A stretch of 64,000 nt of DNA from NCBI GenBank assembly GCA_964017155.1, contig OZ024856.1:5506813-5570812 (forward strand), given 5' to 3'. The position numbers were made by a program, and so were the translations under genes. This DNA is from Oasisia sp. SBJ-2009 (lineage: Eukaryota > Annelida > Polychaeta > Sabellida > Siboglinidae). The notes under the pieces were generated by a model. The model had not been told where the DNA came from. It was given only the letters and a program-made list of their open reading frames with translations, and searched no databases. Below, piece by piece: positions 12,671 through 35,049 of the stretch (within the stretch, counting starts at the first letter, position 1; every line of letters starts with the position of its first letter).

Positions 12671-12692
12671 TGACGTCAATTTAACCGGAAGT
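12671..12692. promoter_or_regulatory. CRE plus ETS-like motif pair, candidate promoter
   Basis: A perfect palindromic TGACGTCA (12671-12678) is followed six bases later by CCGGAAGT inside ACCGGAAGTGG. The local sequence is unusually rich in CpG for this window. This pairing is typical of housekeeping promoters. Which gene it serves is unknown; the TJAP1-like gene 5.4 kb downstream is the nearest candidate. Confidence 0.3.
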
Positions 12693-15600
12693 GGATTTCT
12701 CCTCTGGAAGTTGACGTAGATCGAGTTTCGTTGAACTGATGTCAACGTGTGAGAGTTTTACATGTATTATGAAGGTAGTTGACATGTAATTGATCTGTAT
12801 TGATTATCTGGTGAAAGCAACAGGTGTGAGTATGAACCAGGTCCTCGCACCATTTACATTTATCGCTCATGGGATGGTTAAAGACAGCTGCAGACGACGT
12901 CATTTGGGTTAGGTCAAGGCGACGCCAACGACGACGGGTCGGATGTTGTTGTTTGTGGACGTGTTACTGTTCAGTGTAATTGCTTAGTAGTTTTTTAATC
13001 GCCGAATGATGTTCATCATTGTGTTTTAAAACAATATGCAGTATTGTTTTCATCGCCTTCGGTGTACCATTAGTACAACATTTTAATTTTTTCAAGAAGT
13101 TGCATTTGACTGGGTGAAGTTGTGTCGTGACCAGGTTGTATAAGTCAGCGTTGTTCCACGTACCAACCAACCATTTGTCATTTGACTTAAACAATTAAAA
13201 AACAAGGGACGTGTGGATTCTACTTCATCATGTTTGACGGTAGGTGCTTAGGTGGACGTGTGGCAGATTTGTCAACAGCTGTTGGCAGTGCGATTTTTGA
13301 ATGGTTGTTTTACTTAACCTCAGACAATCAATGCCAGTAATCACAAATGATTTCTGATCATTCATACTTGGTAAGTCTTCTACAACTAGGAGTAATTGAC
13401 ATACTGTCAGTTAACATGTTAGGGTAGCTGTTTGAAATTATGGCATAGCTAACTGAACAATTCTGGAGAGTTCAGAGTAAGACAGTATCAAGTATGGTAA
13501 CTGGTGTTTATACTTATTGAGTTTGGGTAATTTACATCTAGGTAAAACAACCTTGTTCCAAATTTAAAGATGCCCCATCTAGCACATCTACATTGTTGCA
13601 CTGTTGTTGTGACCACGTCAAATTGTACATAGAAACAACGTGATTCTGTTGAGTTGCATGATTTTACTTGAAATTGTCACGTATTCACCATGTTTATAAC
13701 ACGTTGATGGTGTCACAATGGACCATTTTCTACATAGAAATTACATTATTTTGTGTGGTCACAGTTATGTGATCACCACATGGATATTTCACAGGTATGA
13801 CACGCTATTATTACGTTTACTACACGTTACAATCGTATAAAAACAGTTTTGTTTGTAACATTGGGTTGATTGCATTTTTCGAGCCCCAAAACATGCAGCA
13901 GTGCTTATTCATAATTGATATATGAAATGGTGACAGTTATGATCATCAATATCTTGCAAGGTGGCACCAATATATTGTAGCTGTTTCCTTACACTGCAAA
14001 GGTGAACTCCGAGTGTTTGTTGGCGTTATCTGTCCCATGGTTGCGTGATTGTGTTTCATCCTACATCGTCTACTTTGTTCTTTATATGTTTCATCTCTGC
14101 TGGTCCATTTCCATTATTGTTGCATAACATAACAGTGATCACACCGTACTGACATAAAAAAGTTGTGCATTGTCAATTCATATATCTTTCTGAAAAATAT
14201 TCAAATTAAATACAAATCATTTCAGTATTACAAAACACATATGAAGCAGGAAGTATTGATTTACCCAATTTATATACATTTGTGTTGGTGAGGAATCTGG
14301 TCATGGTTGTTTACAGCTTTACCATTTCTGACTTCTGGTGACTATGGATCCCACGGTCATTCTGCAATTTCAACACTTCATTTTCCAAAGCAAGAGGCTG
14401 GCCTCAGGACTTTTTTGATCATCATCATGTTCTCAGTCTATGATGTCACCAATGTTACCAACGCATATATGGGTTTCTTCTGATCACCAGATGTCAATTC
14501 AGACAATGCCTTGTTCAGTGTTGGTTACACTGGCATAGCACCTTATCCTGTTGTGTGGTATTAGTTATACCTATAGTGATGAGTGTTGCTGGCAATGGAT
14601 TCATATGTACAACTGCCATCGTTTGGAGAACACTGCATTTTTCCCATGTTTTTTTCCCCATGTGTATTAAAGAACATTCATGGTGTGATTGGTCGGTGTT
14701 GAGGTGGAGCAATTGCTTCTTGAGTTTTCAAAAAAAAAACTATTAACAATGACATACTTTGGGTAAATTACTCAGTCTGAAACAGTGACATTAGTACTGT
14801 TTCAACCAATCCCCAGTAACGTTCTTCCATTTGGCATTGGCAGTGTAGATTTGTTCTAGATGAGTCTGTCTGGATATACATAATTGCATTGTATATTTGC
14901 TCTCCACCCAACAAACACTTTATGCTTCTACTTTGTGTACATTTAGCCTCTTGGGCAGATTCAAGTAACATCTTCATTTCAGGGAGTCAAGCAAATGGAT
15001 GTGGAGGTACTGCTCTCAATGTTTAGTTGGCAGCCATAACCTACATACACTGTAGCACTAGATCAAGCCACAGTTGTTGCATTCTGAAGATAACACTTCC
15101 TGTTCTTTCCCTGATTGTGGATGCATCAATAAAGTGCATTGTTCTGACACTGCATTCAGAAATGTCGACCAGAACATGGCTATTTGGAGATCTTTAGCTG
15201 CCTGGTTGGACGTGGAGCTGTTCATGTCAAGCAATGTTATTAGTGATTGTAAAGTAATGAGAACATTCATCATCATCATCCTTGTGCAGCCACAGTGACA
15301 GTGTCCCATGGTTGGGCATGCTGCTTTCACATCTGCGTATCTTCTACTATCCTCTGCCAGAACATTATATAATAATAATATACATATATTGCTTACTGTT
15401 TGTAGCAAACAGATTCCAGAATTATGAACGTATCGCATTCAGAATTATGATCATGTGACTCAGTGTATAGATTGGTAGTATGCGTGGTATGCATAATTCC
15501 TGAAAATCTTTCACATATTCCATCCACTTTTGACTGCAGCTGACTGCTGAAATAGATGCCACTCAAATTTCTCTCAGTCTTGTGGCTGGTCGACACAGTC

Positions 15601-15889
15601 AATGTAGTTGAGGGCGTAGTCATTGGTGATTGGTAAAAGTCTCCCAGAACTAGGTCAAATGTTGTGGCTGTCACTGATGGTCAGTCCAGTACATGTGCCA
15701 CTTGATCCCTTGTAATGTCAATCCACATATGCTCATGTGATACCATCTCCAGTCTTGTCATCTCCTCTTTCAGCACAACATCTTGTGTTCAACTGTGTTC
15801 TAATTTTGCTTGCCTTCAGGGCTCAGGCCTATAGGTTTACCTCAGCATGCACACAGTCCAGCCCAAATATGGATTACCAAGTCAGATCC

Positions 15890-16200
15890 AACTTCTGGTG
15901 AATCCAGCACAGCCTCCTCCATTATTACCTGTCTGATGTCACCCGACAGAGTTGTTTAATGTCATGTTAATTTTTTATTTTGTCATGCCACATTGTTCTG
16001 GGTTGACCTCTCTTCCTCTGTTCCGCAATCATTCCCAGCATGATGTTTTTGCAGGGATGATGTTCGCATGACATTACCAAAATAAAGTAGTTTTTGATAG
16101 CCAGAACCACGTCTCAAATGCTTGGGTGCGTCATCGATCATTTCTAGTTGTGGTTCAGGTTTCAGATGCACCTGTTGCCACTGGCAAAACCATAGCATTT
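15890..16200 (-). pseudogene. Decayed non-LTR retrotransposon C-terminal fragment
   Basis: The minus strand reads YFGNVMRTSSLQKH in one frame and continues in a neighbouring frame as GMIAEQRKRGQPRTMWHD. This is the common 'LGHVMR...LEK...G...GRPR..W.D' tail after the reverse transcriptase of many non-LTR elements. Frameshifts and stops show it is dead. Confidence 0.55.
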
Positions 16201-16974
16201 ACGATTCTTATTTTTTAGCAATGCAAGATAAATGCTCTACAATAACATATGGACATCAGCCAGCCAGCCAGCCAGCCATGGATATCAGTTATGCAGGATA
16301 AAAAAATTTGCCAGTCACACATGTTGATTTTGTGGCAGACACATGCATGTTAACTGGCACATATACAAGCCAGTTCAGGTATGCATTATGACCTGAAATA
16401 AACTACAAACATACATGCCACTGTACACCCACCTTCAGAGCATAATTGACAATAATTTATACGTATGATTTTTGAAGACTTGCTCCGTATTTTGTAACTA
16501 TCCAGTGATATATCTACCCATCCAAAAAATTGTGTTTGTTCCGTCAAAATTACAGATGGACAGGCCTTTACATAAAGCTGTAGATATCAGCAACAAAAAA
16601 TACCTTATTCTTATAATTTATGTTGTTTTTCTTCCAAAAAAGGCACTAGTCATCACTTGTGCCACAATGCCTGAACTACTCAGTCGTGACAAAGTATTTT
16701 TATTGTCTGATATTGGAATTTTCGGCTTCATAAAGCTATGATAAAAACAAACCTAACCTGTAATTCAATTAGCGACACATTACACGGTATCCTCATGTGA
16801 GATGGTTAGGTCAGTTCTCTGACTCACAAGTTTGGGTGGATGTAGAGATAGAGACATCTACTCTGGCAGTCCTCTCTCTACCTATCATGTACATTACCCC
16901 CAGTGTAACGTCTCTGACATGCCCTGTTGTAGGACATACCAGTGTTGTTACGGTCTACTACTACAGACAGTCAT

Positions 16975-17481
16975 GGGCCCAGTTTCACAGAGCATACTTA
17001 AGACGTCGTAGAGGGCGATAACCCATCGAAAGTCTAAAACGTCATATAGTTGCGTTTCACGAGTCTGCTCTATTGTTGCACTTAGCTGCACCATGTATTT
17101 AGTGGTCATAACTTTACGCTAGTTGAAATATTTATGGTATGATCCCGAAGTTGAAATATGTACGGTATGCTCCCGACACGCCCACTCTCAACATACAGTA
17201 ATTATTTTTAATGTATATCGTTTACATTCATCATAGCTTCCCATTTGCTATACGAATGACAAAGGCGGCAGCTAGAAAGAAAAAGGATGTTCAGACACAG
17301 CACAAATACAGGAATTCCCCATCGCGACCTAACTAGGTCAATTCTAATTCGTTTTAGTTGTGCCAATGCTAAATTGGTCTCATGAAACCGACCGCAAGCT
17401 GCATTGACTATTCGTTGTTAGCTGCGACCAGTTGACCGCATAATTGCATGTAAAGTTACCCGGCTTTATGAAACTGGGTCC
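16975..17481. mobile_element. Harbinger-like MITE (about 0.5 kb)
   Basis: The ends are GGGCCCAGTTTCACAGAG and, reverse complemented, GGACCCAGTTTCATAAAG. Termini of this form are common in PIF/Harbinger-type MITEs of marine invertebrates. I could not find a clean 3 bp target duplication. No coding sequence is evident inside. Confidence 0.45.
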
Positions 17482-17795
17482 TGGTCCATAGGCATACCTA
17501 GTTTTATAGTTGGAGTGGCTACTACCACTCTGCTAGTCTAATCACTGGGACCTGGGACTCTAGTCGTCAAGCCATAATGTCAGATTCCATAGAGGCGATG
17601 TCTGGGCCAAGCTGTGGATAAACAATGATTGTGCAACGTTCCAAATTCTAGACACCTGGTTCATATTGTGTTTATTTAGCTAATGATATCATACTATTAC
17701 TTTGTGGAAAAAGTGATTGTGACAGTTTTGCATTTCTTCCTCTCTAGCTCCAATATCATCCCTTATTTAATGTAAGTAGAGTTTATATATTTATT

Positions 17796-17798
<3 letters not shown>

Positions 17799-17860
<62 letters not shown>
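17799..17860. repeat. (AT)n microsatellite
   Basis: About 31 uninterrupted AT dinucleotides. Shorter (AT)n runs also occur near 19891-19920, 26400-26426 and 30400-30424. Confidence 0.95.
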
Positions 17861-17866
<6 letters not shown>

Positions 17867-18112
17867 CTGTATATATATTAGTATATACCAGTTGTTTTTT
17901 GCAGAAAATTATTACCTTTATGGTAGTGTACAATTTCAGAAAAGTGTTATGATAAATTCCTTCCTGAAACAACTGCCATTTCACTTTAATTAGTTCTGAG
18001 TCAACTAAACAAATGGGAGCACGGTGTATGCAATTAATTGTACTGTTGATTAATATTTGTGCAACTTTATATTTCAGATATATGTAGCGTCCACAAGTGC
18101 GTGACTGGTGGC

Positions 18113-26344
<8,232 letters not shown>

Positions 26345-26742
26345 TTGTGGCATGTTGTCTATATGTGGTAAGTTTATGTACATGTGTATATAATTATATG
26401 TATATTATATATATATATATATATTGTAGGTGCGTCTTTCTTTCCTGACCTGTGTCGTACAGACTCCAGTGTGACGTCAGATATGATGCAGTACCATTTG
26501 CTCAGTTGCATTTAATACTGTAAAAGGTATAAGATCAGTGTAGTGAAATCCAATGCTGGAATGGGGGAAGACCCTTTTGTATATCAGTGTTGTGTCAGAC
26601 GTCACATAGTTGGAATAGGTATACGCATGTATGTTTCTGGTCATGATTACTAGTTATAAGAGATAGCTGTGTAGGTTCATTGGTTTGTCGTCAGCAACAA
26701 TAAGATTACCATGAACACTGACATACATTGAAAGAGCTTTAT

Positions 26743-26748
26743 AATAAA
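26743..26748 (+). terminator. Candidate polyadenylation signal of the TJAP1-like gene
   Basis: AATAAA lies 399 bases after the stop codon at 26344. It is the first canonical signal after the stop in a reasonable context. Confidence 0.4.
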
Positions 26749-27147
26749 GTTCAACAATTTGGCCTCTCAAATATTTATTCCCCAAAGTGGTAGTTGTTAC
26801 GTCGTGCAATTGTATATAAATATTGAAATGGTAAGGTGACTTGATAATATTGGTCAACATGTTGTGCATTGAAGTGCCGGGCCAGGCAAGGTATATTTGA
26901 TGCCACGACGTGTTTGTAATAGTAGCAGTATGTGCATCTCTTGTGGTTCAGATGTCTATGATAACTGGCCACACTGTCTCTTTGGTGCCCGGGGACATAA
27001 AAGAACGACCAAGGACAGAACACACCCAGGTGGTGACAGTCCTTGGTGTTAGCATAGAACGTTGTCTTTGTCATGGTATATGAGGAAGACTGGAAAGTCC
27101 AGTGATGACTGGTGTCTACTAATCACATCAACTATACTGACTTGTTA

Positions 27148-27334
27148 AAGCGACATGGTCCGTTCGTGGCTTTTTATTTTTATTGCAAAATCATGTTATA
27201 CGGTATAAATTATACCTATTATAGCGTAAAGCCAGTCAAAATATGTTTTCTTGTACCATTTAGGGGTTGAAACTTACACTGATTAACATGGTTTTGCAAT
27301 AAAAATTAAAAGCCATGAACAGACCATGTCACTT
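27148..27334. mobile_element. Short TA-flanked MITE
   Basis: Termini AAGCGACATGGTCCGTTC and, reverse complemented, AAGTGACATGGTCTGTTC, with TA on each side. The arms extend about 50 bases through a shared TTTTTATTGCAAAA. Confidence 0.7.
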
Positions 27335-28535
27335 TATCGCTGTATTGGAACATAACCGCCACTACAACTGGTAGTTGTATACAATGTAATGGTGATTTAG
27401 TTCTTCTCCTTATGTCCATGTAAGTCATGCAATTACTTTCATGTTTGGCTTATTCGGTGGTAAACGGCAACGCTTTTGGTGTTGGAAAATTGTATCCAGT
27501 AACGTGACTTCAGTATTTATCGCATATGCAATGAATGTGCTGGTGTCTCCTTTTTGAAATATGCAATTGTAGTACTAAAAACTCTGAGTTTGCATGAAAG
27601 TGAAGTGGTGGATTGTAGTCGTATATACTGTTGTAATATTTTACACGTGGAAGGTTGTAGAGGAACAGTATTTTGTATTCGTGAATCTCTGCGTACGTTT
27701 AAAGTTGCCAATATTATACCCATGTATTTTTTAAGTAATTTACAATCCAAAGCAGTCATCTCACTGACATTAGGAATGTCAGCAGTTTGCTTTTTGGGTC
27801 ATCTGACATTTATTTTCTGAAGTGGAATGAAAGTACAACTCACACAATTATCCTGTGCTTCATGCAAGTGTCTACTGTATACAAAAAGTTATCTCGAAAT
27901 AACCAACCCACGAATCCTGCTGGTTTAAGGAAGCCTCGACAAATAAAATATTTGTTCCCTGTTCAAATTCACACTTGTTTTTAGTGTTGAAGCCAGTTAT
28001 TTTCACATTCTCCCCACTTGTGTGTATGCTACAGAAGTGTGCTTGTGACTTCCTCTAGACGTGTACTGTAGCTGTGCATTTAGAGCAAACAGTTGCGATG
28101 GCAGTGCTGCATGTCATCAAGTTCTAAAGTTGCATTGTCAGATTTTATATAAACAGGTCCAGTTATTCGACATCCCCGATATGCTGTATATTATAATTTA
28201 AAATTCATATTTAAAATAGTTCATAATGTAAAATCACATAATATGCACTGGTAGGAGAACATTGCACAAAAGACAACAAATTATATCCGCATGTCATTAT
28301 TATGGAGCTGTTGACCAGTGATTTTGTAAAGTATAATTAATAAAAAAAAACTCCCATAATGACACGTATAGTAGTTGGTATGACCATATAAGTAATTATA
28401 CACTTTTAAATGGTAGTTTACCTCAGAATGCAACTTTAAGATGTACATAGAAGATGCTATGCCTGCTCATCGTTTTACTAACCCCTCCTGTGAATTCTAG
28501 TAGATACAATACATTTAAATTAGTCTAAGCACCTG

Positions 28536-28735
28536 GATATTTAGTGTACACAGTCAGGCCCTGTGACTCAGCAATGATATTTAGTGTACACAGTCAAGCC
28601 CTGTGACTCAGCAATGATATTTAGTGTACACAGCCAGGCCCTGTGACTCAGCATTGATATTTAGTGTACACAGCCAGGCCCTGTGACTCAGCAATGATAT
28701 TTAGTGTACACAGCCAGGCCCTGTGACTCAGCAAT
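28536..28735. repeat. Minisatellite, 5 x 40 bp
   Basis: Five head-to-tail units of exactly 40 bp, each starting GATATTTAGTGTACACAG and ending CTGTGACTCAGCAAT, with only a few substitutions between units. The copies must be recent or homogenised. Confidence 0.95.
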
Positions 28736-31700
28736 ACTAAAATACTACCCTGTATAAAGTATGTCATGCACAGAATGTAGTGGTTTCTGTTTCAGCTTTA
28801 TGAAGCATTATGGGGGTGTCATGATAATCACTGTGTAACGATTAAAAAAGAAAACATGTCTGGCTATATAATCATTGATATCAGGCTTATAGCAGGAATT
28901 ATTGTCAGGTTTTTTGCATTTCAACGTAATTAAAGTACCAGTGGGTATCACTACATCATTTGTCATTATACCAAGTAATTGTCCATGAACATTTGATGTT
29001 ATTGCTCGATATTAAACACACCCATGTTCTATAAATGAACTGTATAGCAGCAATGCCATGTTTGCAATGAATGCGAATTATTCCATATTATAATATTGAT
29101 TCTACATGGTGATGGTCTTTCTCAAAACGAATGCTTTCGAGGTGTACACACCAGATTCATGAAGTGCGTGCGTGCGTGCGTGCGTGCGTGCGTGAGTGCG
29201 TGCGTGCGTGCGTGCGTGCATGAGACGTTCCGGTCCATAAAAATAAGTTGGTAGTTGTTAATGACAATCTGCTTACTTATGCATGTCATGTGACCATGGA
29301 ACGCTTGAGTCTCAAATGTTGTGTCCAGTAGCGTTATGAAGTCCTATTATGTTGTGTAATTAATTGATGAGTTTTATGAAAAGCTTATGTGTAATACTTC
29401 GTTCAACAAACACTCCAGTAAATTATTTATAAATAAACATTGTGTTACCATAATAATACAAATACATTTTAGGATTGATACGTTTGGGCTTGCAAACGAA
29501 TATCATGTAAAGCTGATGGTGAATGTCATTATTCACTTTGCATTGCCAAGTATTGGGGTATTTCTGATGGGTTCCAGTGCAAAAATCCCTCTTGGTATGC
29601 TCTTGACATATATGTTGCTTGAGATATATGTTGTTGGCGGCAGCGAATGTACCTGAGTATTATGTATAGTACAGTTCCGGCACCTATGAGTTATAGTTGC
29701 AATAAATTATGCAATAAAGAGGTATCATAAGTTGATGGTTTAAAAAAGACACACATTTACCTGTTGTTTGCAGTAATATTGACCAATACTTAAGGTAGGC
29801 TTCAGTTACTCATAACAAAACAAGTGCGGACGTGCGAAAACAGCTAGTTATCCTAGATTTGAGATACACTGGATTTATACGTGTGCACCAACTAAAAACT
29901 ATGGCATGGACTGTACCTACAAAATAGGTTAGTGAATGGAAATGGGCCCTGGCTTACATCGTGTGCTAAGAACTGGAGTATTTCCTTCCATCTCTATAAA
30001 AATGTTTTAGTAACTTCTCTTAGTCTTAGACGTTATCCAGTATCCTGCACTAAGCCGGCTAAGGCTTAAGCCTAAGCCAAGGACTAGAGTTGTGACTTGT
30101 GTACCCTATACTATTCTATAGACTATACCGTTAAGCCGGTATATTTATATGGTTTTGAAACTGGTTTTGTGACATTGCCAGTGGACATACTAAAAGTAAG
30201 AGGTCTTTTGGAACTTCCGTAAACATGTAAACTTCATAAAAATTGAACGTATAAAGACACCCCGGCCTTCTTACGACCAGAAGACCGGATGGTACAAGTT
30301 AAACAATGACGTTGTGTGGCGCCACTGTTACCACACGTTTCCTGCAAAGAGCATGCATAGAAAAAGCCGTATAGCGCGTACCGTATAATGTATATTATAT
30401 ATGTATATATATATATATATATATACGGTAGCGTATGGAAGCAAATGGCATACAGCTCTATTAAGGACATCGCCAGCGGAACGTGTCGCCTGTTGGGGCT
30501 GAGGCATATTAGAGGCACTAAAACACTACGTCTACGACTGCATCCCTTTGAGGCTTATCAAAACACCTAACAAATGCACACCAGAAAACGCTAATTGCAC
30601 CCCCAACTTGCCAACGTATATTTAATAGAGCATGACATGGTTGCCTCACACCAAAAGCATTTTTATGCCGCACACAGACATTGATCCCATTATGTCGACC
30701 TCCGTTGTGTGGTGTCAATTTGTATGGTGTTCTAAGTGAAATGGCACGATTTAGGGAAAGGTGGCATAAAAACCTTGCCTAAGGCTAAGGCTGTGTCACC
30801 CACTAGGCCAATATATCGGCCGTAAGGTGCTGTCGCATTTTATCGATCAGACGCAACGCTTCCGCCTTTGGTATACGTCACATGCAAATGCAGCATGTTA
30901 TTCCACACGCGGGGATGTTTAATTTTGTCAGAAAAGTCAACACATTGACTTTATGCATCGCTGCTCTAATGTGAATGTTGCAAAGTCGTCATGACATGTA
31001 TCGATCAAAAATAAATGTGTAGCACAACTGATTACTACTTCTTCATGGACATGGACAGTGTGAATAAATATAATATCATTCATTTTTCGTTTATCCACCA
31101 ATTTTGGTTCTCTGTAGTTTTTGTCGAATAAAGGAAATGTGTGGATAAGTGAAATACCCAATTAAGCCTTAATTGTGCGTTAATAAACAACGTATGTCGA
31201 ACACTGAGAACGATTTTTTAATTAGGCCCTATAAACGCGCTGCAAGTTATTCTTTCAACATCAGTATTATATTAAGCCGTTTTAATTTTGACTTAGCTCA
31301 GTCAGAGAAGTTTATTCATCGCATTATTGCGTTCTTCACACAAACCAAGGCTTTATTATTGAGTAGACCTATTATTAATGAATAAATGAATGTTTATTCA
31401 ACAACAACAAAACAGTAATAGTACAACACATTATGGGAAAACTAATACAATGCAATACAATTTCATTATTGGTAAGTTGCTGCTGCTGTTGAAGGGACAT
31501 GGCAGAAGTCATGTGACTTGTAAGACGCTATGCCATTTTCAAACTAAAACAGTAATTGTAGTAAGTACCTCTGACAATAATTAATTGACAGGAGTCTGTG
31601 GGTGGTGTTCATCTTTTTTTAACATAAAATAGTTTGCAATGTCTGTTATCATGCTTGTGTACAGATGCAGTTAGTTAAAAAAAAAACGCTTACAAGTACA

Positions 31701-34384
31701 CAACCTTCTAAGCAGTGGTTGTTTGCTTTATAAAGCTTAATCATAGTCTTATGTGTAATTAAATCTTGAAATTAAAGAATTTTTTGAGCGGTGAAAAATT
31801 CAGGTGTATTACCATGGGAATGGTATTCAAGGTTATAGATAATTCGCATAGCTTGTTTCTGCAACAGCAGCAATACGACATGCATGTATGATATAACGTG
31901 ACTGGTAATGGTATAATGTGCGTAATTATTTAGTTCCCTGCACATGGGAGGCATTATTTTAAAGGAAGCCAAAAGGGAAATATTACGTGATATGCACGTG
32001 AAAGAGCTAATACAAAGCAACCATTCTGAACGGTAATCACATTTTTAACGACAGTGGTTTATTAGTAAAATAATTTCAAAGTGGATAATTTCACTGAAAT
32101 CCTCGGCTCCGTAGAGGCGGCCATTAACGCGCCCCGGTCCGCCTCTTCCTGTTGTATAACCATTCAGCACGCAGAACCGGCCTTAAAGTCACGTGTCCGA
32201 TGACGCATAATAATGCTTATCGCCGTTGTAAACACAATGTTGTCAGATACCCGAACTTCGAAGAAGAACATCCGTTCGAAGAACCTTGCTTCGAATGGGA
32301 TGTTTCTCATCGTATATAGTGGGTCAAGATCCGCAGAAACGTTGGCGACGTCGAGTTTTGAAATTTAGAGCTGTGCAAACGATATTGGCGCGATATTTAA
32401 TCACCAACGATAGTCGTTGAAACGGGTTACCGGTCGAAACCTTCCATCGCCGTAGCCAAGTCAGCGCGCGCAAGAAGGTTAGTAAATATTAAGTCTTCTG
32501 TGTCTAAATTATTTAAATCTTGTACCATTAGACACATTGCGATGTCTGTCGTTATGACTTATGTACATACTGATATATTTTATAAACATCCACCACAGTT
32601 AACGTTCTAGAAGGTATGTACATGACATGGGATCATGGAGCCGCTAACTAGGTCTAGGACCAAGTCCAAGCGAGTTAAACCGTTCGATATTGTTATTCAT
32701 TATTATTAGTTTTATTTTATCCTACATTGAATGGTATCACGTTTGCATGAACAGAGGCATATAAATAAGGTAAAGCTACATGTGTTAAACATGACCGTAA
32801 CATTAAAACACAGCTGAATGCAAGCCAGATCATAGATGTCCCCATCAATTCGCATGAACGATAATATAGCACCTAGATTTTGGTTGGTTTATTTCATTCT
32901 CTGGGCAATCAATACAGATTGAAATAGGTACATAAAACATGCAAAATATATTTGTTAAAATAGATTGAAATAATATATAATTTAAAACATTAGCATAAAT
33001 AAAAAATTAATTAAAAAAGTAGAGAATAATTTATTTGAAATGTATCTATAAAGGTAAATTAAATATGTTAAGACATTAAAACATATTTTCTTTGATTATT
33101 TGAATAAACTTAAAAATTACTTTAATAAAATATTTTAATAAATACTTTAAAACATTAAAATAAATAGGTCTAAAGAATAAATTAAGGTTTTACAATATTC
33201 ACTAAATAAGTTTTCAAAAATACTGCCTTTCATAGTTACGCAGTTCCTATTTTCAGGTTGACCACTGTGAATGTGCCAGCATGCCTGCAATATTTTTCAG
33301 TAAATATATTATTCAAACATCACAAACTGGCATTGCGAATGTTGTTTTCAATCATGTTATTCGTTCAGCGAGACACACAATTACAAATTCTGTGTGCTGT
33401 GTCAGTTCAGATACTAATACATTGATACTAGGACATGTTACAGGCTTACAGTAAAGGATGAATAATTAGCTATGATGAGACATAACTTATGTACTGTAAA
33501 AATTACTTTGCAAATTTGCAATATTGCCTTTATTGGTAGGTAGAGTTTCTTGAAATATTGGGACACACTCAGCAAACAAGAAGAAACATTAACACACCCC
33601 AATAACAGACTAGCATAATATACTAGATGGAACGAGTCAACGAGGATTTGTAGATATCCCACAAGATCAGTCGGTAAACATTTGGTACCAGTTTCTTCCC
33701 CACAATAAGAGTGCAAATCACTAACCTAATTCAATAATAATTTAATCCAATAGTTTAGCAAGTAAGTCAGATGATCCACCATGCACATTGGCGTGATGTG
33801 TCAATATGACATTTTGCCAGTTAAAATATACATTGTCATAGATATTCCTGTTCGATTGATATTTTGAGGTGCCAACGTTTATGTTTATTGGATAATAGAA
33901 TCTGAAGCACTTAAATGTCATTATAATTTTTTTTTTTATTAAAGACAACCACACTTGATAACAAGCCACTGTATATAAGATACAACATGACACAAATATT
34001 TAGCAGTACAGCATGTCCTGTTTATTTATAGGATGGAACCATGGCTCTAGCAAGAACGTCCGGCCACGTCCTAGCGAACCTTGACAACATGGCTGTTTTC
34101 TGGTCAAGACGCAAGTAATTGGAGCTGCAGAAGACACTACAGCTGTATGTTTACCTGCAGATCCACCACACTGTGGTGGGAAGAATGAGTGAATGGTGAA
34201 TTACATCTTTGTCAGAACTCTGGCCGCTGCCCACAACGACTGTCCATGTCAGAATTGCAATCCTTGGTTCAGATATGCCCTAGCTAATGAAAGAAGGTCT
34301 GCTGGTGTCAAGAGTCAGTTGATTTGTTCATTGACAATCCAACTGCTTATTCACAAATCAACTGATAATTCGCAAGGGCAGCAG

Positions 34385-34544
34385 TCAACAAGTGCCAAGT
34401 GTTATCCTAGATCTTGTTCTCTGCTGAGAGCACAGAAGTTCGATCTTATGGCCGGTATACACTGGTATGACTCTCTGTACCCTTCGACCAAGCCTGTCAT
34501 GGATCCACCGGGTAAAATTCTCTGTATATGGCCGACTTGGACTC
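34385..34544 (-). pseudogene. P2X7-type C-terminal domain remnant in TTAA element copy 2
   Basis: Same sequence as the remnant at 9074-9233, at the constant 25311-base offset, with the same acceptor and the same terminal TGA. Confidence 0.35.
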
Positions 34545-34587
34545 CTGAAATAAAATAAGGCTTAAATAAATATATCAACTATGTATA

Positions 34588-35049
34588 GTGGCACAGTGGT
34601 TTAAAGCTTTGGACTTGGCTTCAGACTCTCAACTACGAGAACGAAACCATGTGCTGCTGTGTCGAACCTTGGGCAAGTCTGTTCACCCGTCATTGCTCCA
34701 ATTCACTCGGCTGTGTAAACAAGTAACTGGCTATTGACAGTGGTGGATATTTGTAACACGAACCGTCTTGATTCATTAATTACAGCTTGGCTGGATGCTT
34801 CCCACAGTCATGAGATGGTGTTTAACTGAATAGGTATGCCAGGGAGTAAAGTGTAAAGCACTTTGGACAATGCCGAGCAGACATGGGGTCAAATACGTTG
34901 ACATTTATTTAAATACAAATACTCTTGAGGAATCCAAATACATTTAATTACTAAACATCAATTACAGTTACTTAAAACTATTTAAATACTTTCAAATACA
35001 AATGTATTTGACCCCATGTCTGAGGATTGGATACTGCACTATATAAGAA
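34588..35049 (+). repeat. SINE with nested MITE, TTAA element copy 2
   Basis: Duplicate of 9277-9738, including the nested 145 bp MITE at 34878-35022. Confidence 0.7.

Larger units (their letters stand above)
11673..16974. other. Gene-poor AT-rich stretch with a possible CpG-containing promoter near 12.65 kb
   Basis: No exon is securely supported. Features worth noting are the CRE/ETS-like cluster at 12671-12692 and a decayed retrotransposon fragment at 15890-16200. A minus-strand open frame at 12964-13194 has protein-like composition but no ATG and no recognisable domain. The rest is simple intergenic or intronic sequence. Confidence 0.35.
26749..31958. other. Gene-free AT-rich intergenic stretch
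   Basis: No exon is supported on either strand. It contains a 187 bp MITE (27148-27334), a five-unit minisatellite (28536-28735), a TGCG microsatellite (29165-29219), an (AT)n run near 30400 and short TAAGCC/GGCTTA palindromes near 30050-30080. Confidence 0.4.

Noticed and set aside
12964..13194. Minus-strand frame with protein-like composition
   Set aside because: No ATG, no family resemblance and no convincing splice signals.
15058..15674. Minus-strand frames with cysteines (126 and 93 codons)
   Set aside because: No motif recognised and no splice structure; possibly more of the decayed retrotransposon nearby, but not supportable.
17244..17330. Short ATG frame (M-T-K-A-A-A-R-K-K-K) as the first exon of the TJAP1-like gene
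   Set aside because: It lies within a MITE, ends at a stop and has no good donor.
28536..28735. Regular 40 bp repeats as a CRISPR array
   Set aside because: The units are directly adjacent with no unique spacers, and the genome is animal.
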